Positions 59,260 to 64,000 of a stretch of DNA of 64,000 nucleotides are shown here, piece by piece. The notes beneath the pieces are model-generated. The model was not told the DNA's origin. It did no database searches and saw only the letters and a list, made by a program, of their open reading frames with translations. A program made the translations under genes and the position numbers. Origin of the DNA: Thermoanaerobaculia bacterium (GTDB lineage Bacteria > Acidobacteriota > Thermoanaerobaculia > Multivoradales > J023); assembly GCA_030431255.1 (NCBI GenBank), contig JAUIJL010000001.1, forward strand, positions 248,001 through 312,000. The letters are read 5' to 3'. Each line of letters opens with the position of its first letter. Position 1 is the stretch's first letter.

Positions 59260-60603
59260 GTGATCGCTCTGCACTGGTTGGCCCTCTTAACGCTGGTGAA
59301 TCTGACGCTGATGGCGCTCTTTCCGATTTGGTGGCTTTTGCTGCTGGATCTGGTGACGGTGACTTTCGTCGGTGGGTGGTCCGTGGGACCGCTGCGTATC
59401 GGTGCCGGCGATCTGATGGCGGTGTCGGTTCTCTGGGCTCTGGTGTTGAGGGGTAGGCGTTCGGAGCCCTGGCGGTGGGGCAAGCTTCCGCTGCTTTTGC
59501 CCTGGTTGGTTTTCGGCGTGCTGCTGTGCTGTTCTTATTTAGAGGCGCCGGCGAACCAGCGCAATTTGACCGATCCGATTCGGGTGGCCTACCAGCTGTG
59601 TCGCTATTGTCTGCGACCGATCATTTATTTTCCTTTGGCCTTGCTCTTATTGCGCAGCCCGGTGAGAGCGTATCTGATGGTGGGTTTTATCCAGGGCGCG
59701 GCGGTTCTCTGCTCGCTGATGGCGATCCACCAAGGCTATTCCGGAGTCAATGCGGCTCCTGGGCCTTTCGGAACCGGCAACTTGCTCGGGGGACAATTGA
59801 TTGTCTCTTTCGTGCTTTCCGGTGCGGGTACGGTCTTTCCGCGCACCCGCCGTAGCTTCGTGCTCAACGGATTGGCGCTGCTCTTGATCACACGGGCGCT
59901 GCTTTTTACTCAATCCCGCGGAGCCATGGTGGCCGCCGGTGCCGGAGCGGTTTTTTTCGCCGTCCTGCTGCTCAGCCGACATCTCGGCCGTCGGCGTCTG
60001 GCCTATCTTGCCCCTCTGGCGTTCCTCGCCCTCATCGCCTCGTTGCCATTGATGCCCAAGGTGTTGGCCAATCCGTTCGTTACCCATGCTTTGTCCGCTT
60101 CCAATGGCACCGAAGACAGCACCATGCGGTGGCGGATGGAGCAACGATGGCCCCACTTCTGGGCAATCGCGTTGGCAAATCCTTGGCTGGGCACGGGCAC
60201 GGCGGTCGATCCGGCCCTCGGTGATAAGGCCAATACACCGCACAACGGCTTTCTTTCCATGCTCGTGATGTGGGGATTTCCCGCTTTAGCGATTCTGCTC
60301 TTTTTTGCCTTCAGAACTATTAAGAACGGTTGTCGCTTGTTTTGGCTTGCGCCGAATCCAGATCATAAGATTTTCGGTTTGTCGATCGCGTCGGCTCTGG
60401 TCGGTCTACTGACCCACCAATTGGTGGAGGCAACGCTGGCGATCAACTTCAACTTTAAGGTTTTTTGGCTTTTTGCGGCCGTCAGCGAGCTGGCTAAGCG
60501 ATGGCCGGACGACAACGAATGCGGCAATGCCGTTTACGGCCCGGCTCGGTTCCCGTCGATGTCCACCCCGACCTTCCAGAGATTTAGAAAGGTAGAAAAA
60601 TGA
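59260..60603 (+). CDS. O-antigen ligase / polymerase-like membrane protein
   Basis: A 447-residue protein with about 11-12 membrane helices; GTG start at 59260, AGGAG upstream. The Wzy_C family signature FTQSRGAMVA and the later HNGFLSMLVMWGFPAL motif are present, with the large loop RMEQRWPHFWAIALANPWLGTG between them. Members ligate or polymerise glycans (O-antigen, exopolysaccharide) at the periplasmic face; the exact glycan is unknown. It overlaps the next gene by four bases (ATGA at 60600). Confidence 0.88.
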   Translation: MIALHWLALLTLVNLTLMALFPIWWLLLLDLVTVTFVGGWSVGPLRIGAGDLMAVSVLWALVLRGRRSEPWRWGKLPLLLPWLVFGVLLCCSYLEAPANQRNLTDPIRVAYQLCRYCLRPIIYFPLALLLLRSPVRAYLMVGFIQGAAVLCSLMAIHQGYSGVNAAPGPFGTGNLLGGQLIVSFVLSGAGTVFPRTRRSFVLNGLALLLITRALLFTQSRGAMVAAGAGAVFFAVLLLSRHLGRRRLAYLAPLAFLALIASLPLMPKVLANPFVTHALSASNGTEDSTMRWRMEQRWPHFWAIALANPWLGTGTAVDPALGDKANTPHNGFLSMLVMWGFPALAILLFFAFRTIKNGCRLFWLAPNPDHKIFGLSIASALVGLLTHQLVEATLAINFNFKVFWLFAAVSELAKRWPDDNECGNAVYGPARFPSMSTPTFQRFRKVEK

Positions 60604-62594
60604 GACGACATGAAACCGTTGATGAGCTTCGGGTCTCCGAGTCCTATTCGTTCCGCCGCTGCTCAGGGGTCGGTCTTGGGACTGGTGGCCTGGTCGGCTT
60701 TGCCTGTGGGCTTTACCTGCTGGCCTGGAATCCCGTTCCGGGAGCGTTGAGCCGGGTCACCCTATTGCTTTTCGTGACCGCGGCCTATGGATTGGTAATC
60801 GGTCTGCCCGTGGCCCTTGCTTGGAAGACCATAGGGCGATGGCTGGGCTCCCGATCGATGGGAGATCGGGGCGGCGCTCCGTCGGCTTTGGATGCCCCGG
60901 AGTTGGGAGCCCCGACCGCATTGTGGCAAACGGCGGTCAGTCTCGGCGCGATCAGCATCCTTTCACTCGTTTTGCAGCTGATCCAAGACCTCATCGGCTA
61001 TCGGGATCGCGGTTTGGGTTGGGCGCTTCTGAAGGCGGCGGACGGGATGGGATTCATCTCAGTCTTCATCGTCGTGTTTGCGATGGCCGTGCTCACCCTG
61101 GTCCAGATTCGCAATCGGGTCGAAGGAAATTACTTGGCCGTCTCGTCGATCGCTTTGCCGATGCTTTTTTGGAGCGGCAACGTAATCTTCGACGAATCCA
61201 GGGCGGTGCGTCGGCAAGGGACGACCAGTCGGGAGATAGCGGCTGAGGCACGGCCCGACTTCGGCGGCCATTCGGGGCGCAAGATAGCGGTGGTCGGTTT
61301 CGACGGCCTCGACGATCGCATCATGCAGCCACTGATTCGTCGTGGGGAAATGCCGACTTTTGCCGAGCTGTATCGGCAGGGGACCTACCGGCCACTAAAG
61401 ACCTTGCCGTACGGATTGTCACCACCTATTTGGGCGACGGTCTCCACAGGGGTCAGCCCTTCGAGCCATGGCATTCATGGTTTCGAGAAGCGCCGTCTAT
61501 GGGGTACCTCGCTCGATTTGGGATGGGTGCGACGAACGCCCGACGGTATCGGCACGGTCGGCCTCTTCCGCGGTCTCCAGAAGATAGGGCTGATCAGACC
61601 GGGGCTCGTCGACGCAACCGACGCCACGGCTCCTACCCTGTGGCGGATCGCGGGCCGCGCTGGGCTCGCGACCTCGGTGGTCGGTTGGATGACGACTTGG
61701 CCGGCCGAGCCAATTAACGGCACTCTCATTTCCGATCGGGCTTTCACCGCCGCCAATCGTCGCCGGGGTCTCGCTGCCGAAACCGCGCAGATCGCTGGTG
61801 GACCCGTGCGCTTGGGTGGCACAGGGCACGGTAACGGAGGTGCCGAGGAGCAGGATCTCTGCTCTCCGGTTCCGAGCTGCTTGGAGCTGTTGTACGGATC
61901 CTCGAGCTCGGAAACCTATAAGAATCCCGGTCTCGACGTGGCCGAGTTTCATCTAGCGGAAAACCGATTCTATCTCGACGTCTTTCAGAGGATGCCGGAA
62001 ATTCCGAACCGAGACTTCGTCTTCTTTTATACCCATCTGCCGGATTTCGTGAACCACCGGATGACCGCTTCGGAGTTGGAAAAGGTGAGGGCGGGGATCT
62101 ACGACACGGCGACGGAGAAGATGGTGCGCAGGGTTTATATGGCGGTGGACGAAACGCTGCAAGCTGTGCTGGACACCCTCGGCGCGGACACGACGGTTTT
62201 GGTGGTCTCCGATCATGGAGTCGATCTGCTGGTGGAGGGACGGACGAAGCGAGTCGATCACGCCCTCGGTCCGGATGGGGTGTTTTTCTTTCGCTCCGGA
62301 ACCGGAGTCGAGGATCTTCGCCGTCTGCTGCCGAGTCGGGTAGATCTCTACGACCTGGCACCCACCGTGCTCGATCTGGCGGGGCTGCCCATTCCTCCCG
62401 CCATGAGCGGTCGATCGATGTCGAAGCTGGTCAGAGGTGAGCTCGGATTGCCGGTTTTGCAGGAGGCTTCGGAGACCGAGAGCCTGCAGCAGGTCCGAGA
62501 TCGCGACCGGAGCAGCGAGTCTGAGGCGCAGAGCACCGCCACCGTCGACGAGCAGCTCCTGGAGCGCTTGCGTGCGTTGGGATATATCGGTTGA
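60600..62594 (+). CDS. Membrane-anchored alkaline phosphatase-superfamily phosphodiesterase
   Basis: A 664-residue protein. The N-terminal 200 residues carry four or five membrane helices, then a periplasmic type I phosphodiesterase domain (PF01663-like): VVGFDGLDDRIM (D235), SPPIWATVSTGVSPSSHGIHGF (with T280 as the likely nucleophile and H290/H293), FFYTHLPDFVNHR, and VVSDHGVD (about 540). It would hydrolyse or transfer phosphodiester or phospho-alcohol groups outside the cytoplasm, perhaps on a surface glycan made by its operon partner. The tail has the RLRALGYIG ending often seen in Acidobacteriota members. Confidence 0.9.
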   Translation: MRRHETVDELRVSESYSFRRCSGVGLGTGGLVGFACGLYLLAWNPVPGALSRVTLLLFVTAAYGLVIGLPVALAWKTIGRWLGSRSMGDRGGAPSALDAPELGAPTALWQTAVSLGAISILSLVLQLIQDLIGYRDRGLGWALLKAADGMGFISVFIVVFAMAVLTLVQIRNRVEGNYLAVSSIALPMLFWSGNVIFDESRAVRRQGTTSREIAAEARPDFGGHSGRKIAVVGFDGLDDRIMQPLIRRGEMPTFAELYRQGTYRPLKTLPYGLSPPIWATVSTGVSPSSHGIHGFEKRRLWGTSLDLGWVRRTPDGIGTVGLFRGLQKIGLIRPGLVDATDATAPTLWRIAGRAGLATSVVGWMTTWPAEPINGTLISDRAFTAANRRRGLAAETAQIAGGPVRLGGTGHGNGGAEEQDLCSPVPSCLELLYGSSSSETYKNPGLDVAEFHLAENRFYLDVFQRMPEIPNRDFVFFYTHLPDFVNHRMTASELEKVRAGIYDTATEKMVRRVYMAVDETLQAVLDTLGADTTVLVVSDHGVDLLVEGRTKRVDHALGPDGVFFFRSGTGVEDLRRLLPSRVDLYDLAPTVLDLAGLPIPPAMSGRSMSKLVRGELGLPVLQEASETESLQQVRDRDRSSESEAQSTATVDEQLLERLRALGYIG

Positions 62595-62611
62595 GCCACT
62601 GGAGACAAATC

Positions 62612-64000
62612 ATGCGATATGCCTTCCTTCCACCCGTCTGGCTTTTCGTGCTCGGCCTCGGCTCTTTGGGGCCCGTTCCGAGTGTCGAAGCTCACGCTCC
62701 CCACGACGTGATCTACGACATCCGTTTTTCGCCGGACTACGAGCGAGACGGCACCGTTTACGTCATTGCCCGGGGGTCTTTCTTGGTCTCCCGAGATCGA
62801 GGGGAAACCTGGATCCGGCGCATTCACGGGCTGGATTTGAGCGAGGGTAGCCGTCTGACTGCCCTGGAGGTCGTCCCTGGCTCGCCGATGACCCTCTACA
62901 TGACCTCGACCCGGGACGGAGTCTTCCGATCAGCAGACGGGGGGAGATCTTGGGAGCGCACCGGCTCGGGGCCCGCAGACGTAGAGCTCCAGTGGATAGC
63001 GGCGGACCCGCGGCGCCCCCAGAGGATCGTCGTCGGTGGGCCGCGAGGTCTCTTTGCGACCGACACAGGAGGTAGGCCATGGCGTCGATTGCCCTTTGCC
63101 GGGCGCCCGACCGCAGTGGTCTTTGCGCCGAGCCGGTCTGCCGAGGGCTCGCAGATTGTGCTCGGCGATGCCTCGAATAATTTGTGGGGCTCGGCGGACG
63201 GCGAGCAATGGCGGCGGTTGGCCCGGATACCGGAAGGTCGGGGTATCCAAACCTTGGAGATCGTCGAGCACGTGAGCGATGGGATCGCCGTTTTGGTCGG
63301 AGCGCGCGGGGGCGGGTTTTGGGAGCTGCGAACGGTAGGGGCAGAGCTGGAATCCCTCGACGTCTCGGACCGCGGCTTACGGGGTCGTTCCGTCCGCTCG
63401 TTGGTGCATATCGATGATTTCGAAGGGTCGGGTCGCGCGGCGGTGCTGGCCTCCACTCGACAGGGTGGGGTTTTTGCCCGGCATGCCGGCGGCTCGTGGG
63501 CCGCGGTCGGACGCGGATTGACCCTCGATCATCAAGCGGACCGCGGCGGCTTTCCCCATTTTTCGGATCTGCGAAAATCGCCCGCTTTTGCTCGCGATAG
63601 GACCCTTTTCCTCGGTGGTTTCAACGGCCTCTTCCGCAGCCTGGACGGAGGCCGTCGGTGGACGGAGCTGACGACGCTCGCGGCGGAGCTGCCCGTGGAC
63701 GTGGCGTTGTTGGCGGAAGCGGGTCAGCCGGCTTTGCTGGCGGTCGCGACTTATCGAGCCGGTCTCTACATCAGCCGAGACCGGGGGAAAACCTGGGCCC
63801 GGTCCGTGGCGGGTTTGGAAAGCCCGGAGGTCGAAAACGGCTGCCGGCGTCTTTACCAAGTGGAGCCGTCACCGACGTTCAGCGCGGATCAAACCCTGTG
63901 GGTGTCCTCTCGAAATGCGGTGTTTTTATCCTCGGACGGCGGACGGTCCTTTGGCGAAACCCTCCGTTTCCGGGCCTATGGCTCCTCGTGGCCGGCGGGG
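62612..64000 (+). CDS. Exported BNR/Asp-box beta-propeller protein, 3' partial
   Basis: The frame from ATG 62612 (GGAG eight bases upstream) is open to the last base of the window, 463 codons so far. A signal peptide of about 25 residues is followed by repeated Asp-box motifs: SRDRGETW, SADGGRSW, TDTGGRPW, SLDGGRRW, SRDRGKTW and SSDGGRSF, spaced about 55-80 residues apart. This matches sialidase- or VPS10/Ycf48-like propellers, usually used for binding rather than catalysis. It begins 17 bases after the phosphodiesterase stop codon, so it is the third gene of the same operon. Confidence 0.88.
   Translation, partial: MRYAFLPPVWLFVLGLGSLGPVPSVEAHAPHDVIYDIRFSPDYERDGTVYVIARGSFLVSRDRGETWIRRIHGLDLSEGSRLTALEVVPGSPMTLYMTSTRDGVFRSADGGRSWERTGSGPADVELQWIAADPRRPQRIVVGGPRGLFATDTGGRPWRRLPFAGRPTAVVFAPSRSAEGSQIVLGDASNNLWGSADGEQWRRLARIPEGRGIQTLEIVEHVSDGIAVLVGARGGGFWELRTVGAELESLDVSDRGLRGRSVRSLVHIDDFEGSGRAAVLASTRQGGVFARHAGGSWAAVGRGLTLDHQADRGGFPHFSDLRKSPAFARDRTLFLGGFNGLFRSLDGGRRWTELTTLAAELPVDVALLAEAGQPALLAVATYRAGLYISRDRGKTWARSVAGLESPEVENGCRRLYQVEPSPTFSADQTLWVSSRNAVFLSSDGGRSFGETLRFRAYGSSWPAG

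Overview
The window is about 64 kb of G+C-rich, densely coding chromosomal DNA from a Gram-negative bacterium (TonB-dependent receptor, O-antigen ligase-type protein, many Sec-exported proteins). The gene content points to the Acidobacteriota, most likely a Thermoanaerobaculia/Holophagae-like lineage. The clues are an ECF sigma factor of the Sigma70_ECF type coupled to a Ser/Thr kinase-TPR protein, large exported beta-propellers with ELWxSDGTxxGT repeats and a duplicated FWFF/VKVLD tail domain, and exported proteins ending in a DGFESGD tail. This assignment is inference from family distribution; no rRNA or tRNA gene was seen. No CRISPR array, insertion sequence or prophage block was recognised.

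Layout. 1-9.7 kb: end of an NHL-repeat exported protein, a small exported protein, a TerC-family membrane protein, folC, an exported putative metallohydrolase, and a large CHAT-protease/STAND-ATPase/TPR protein. 9.7-24.6 kb: an SDR, then a run of exported proteins of mostly unknown function (two M23 peptidases, a six-repeat Cys-pair protein, a FVVxWQS-repeat protein) interrupted by the sigma factor/kinase pair. 24.6-33.9 kb: metabolism, namely a saccharopine dehydrogenase-like protein, a cytosolic amidase, a YjjG-like HAD phosphatase, a DapF homologue lacking both catalytic cysteines, and a divergent Lrp-type regulator facing a YdiJ-HglS operon. 33.9-46.3 kb: the ELWxSDGT propeller protein, an ECF sigma/membrane protein pair, a ComEC-like metallo-beta-lactamase protein, an FHA-AAA+ regulator with a degenerate GAFTGA loop, an internally duplicated membrane/Cys-motif protein, an unknown membrane-anchored protein and an Rpn-type nuclease.

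46.5-58.8 kb: a long co-directional minus-strand cluster read as TetR regulator, TonB-dependent receptor, FabG-like SDR, KAS III-like enzyme, alpha/beta hydrolase, exported lipase/PHB-depolymerase-like enzyme, second KAS III-like enzyme, acyl-CoA ligase, alpha/beta hydrolase and sodium:solute symporter. Several genes overlap by a few bases. The two KAS III-like proteins keep the nucleophilic Cys but have altered His/Asn positions, so the cluster may encode an uncharacterised acyl condensation pathway coupled to uptake of an ester or lipid. 59.3-64 kb: a three-gene operon with an O-antigen ligase-like protein, a membrane-anchored phosphodiesterase/phosphotransferase and a BNR/Asp-box propeller that runs off the end of the window.

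The best functional story is 29.1-33.9 kb. HglS (2-oxoadipate to D-2-hydroxyglutarate) and YdiJ (D-2-hydroxyglutarate to 2-oxoglutarate) are consecutive steps at the end of lysine catabolism, and here they sit in one operon beside an Lrp-family regulator. The most unusual items are the DapF homologue with Ser at both catalytic positions, the KAS pair cluster, the CHAT-STAND protein and the FHA-AAA+ regulator that probably cannot contact sigma-54 in the normal way.
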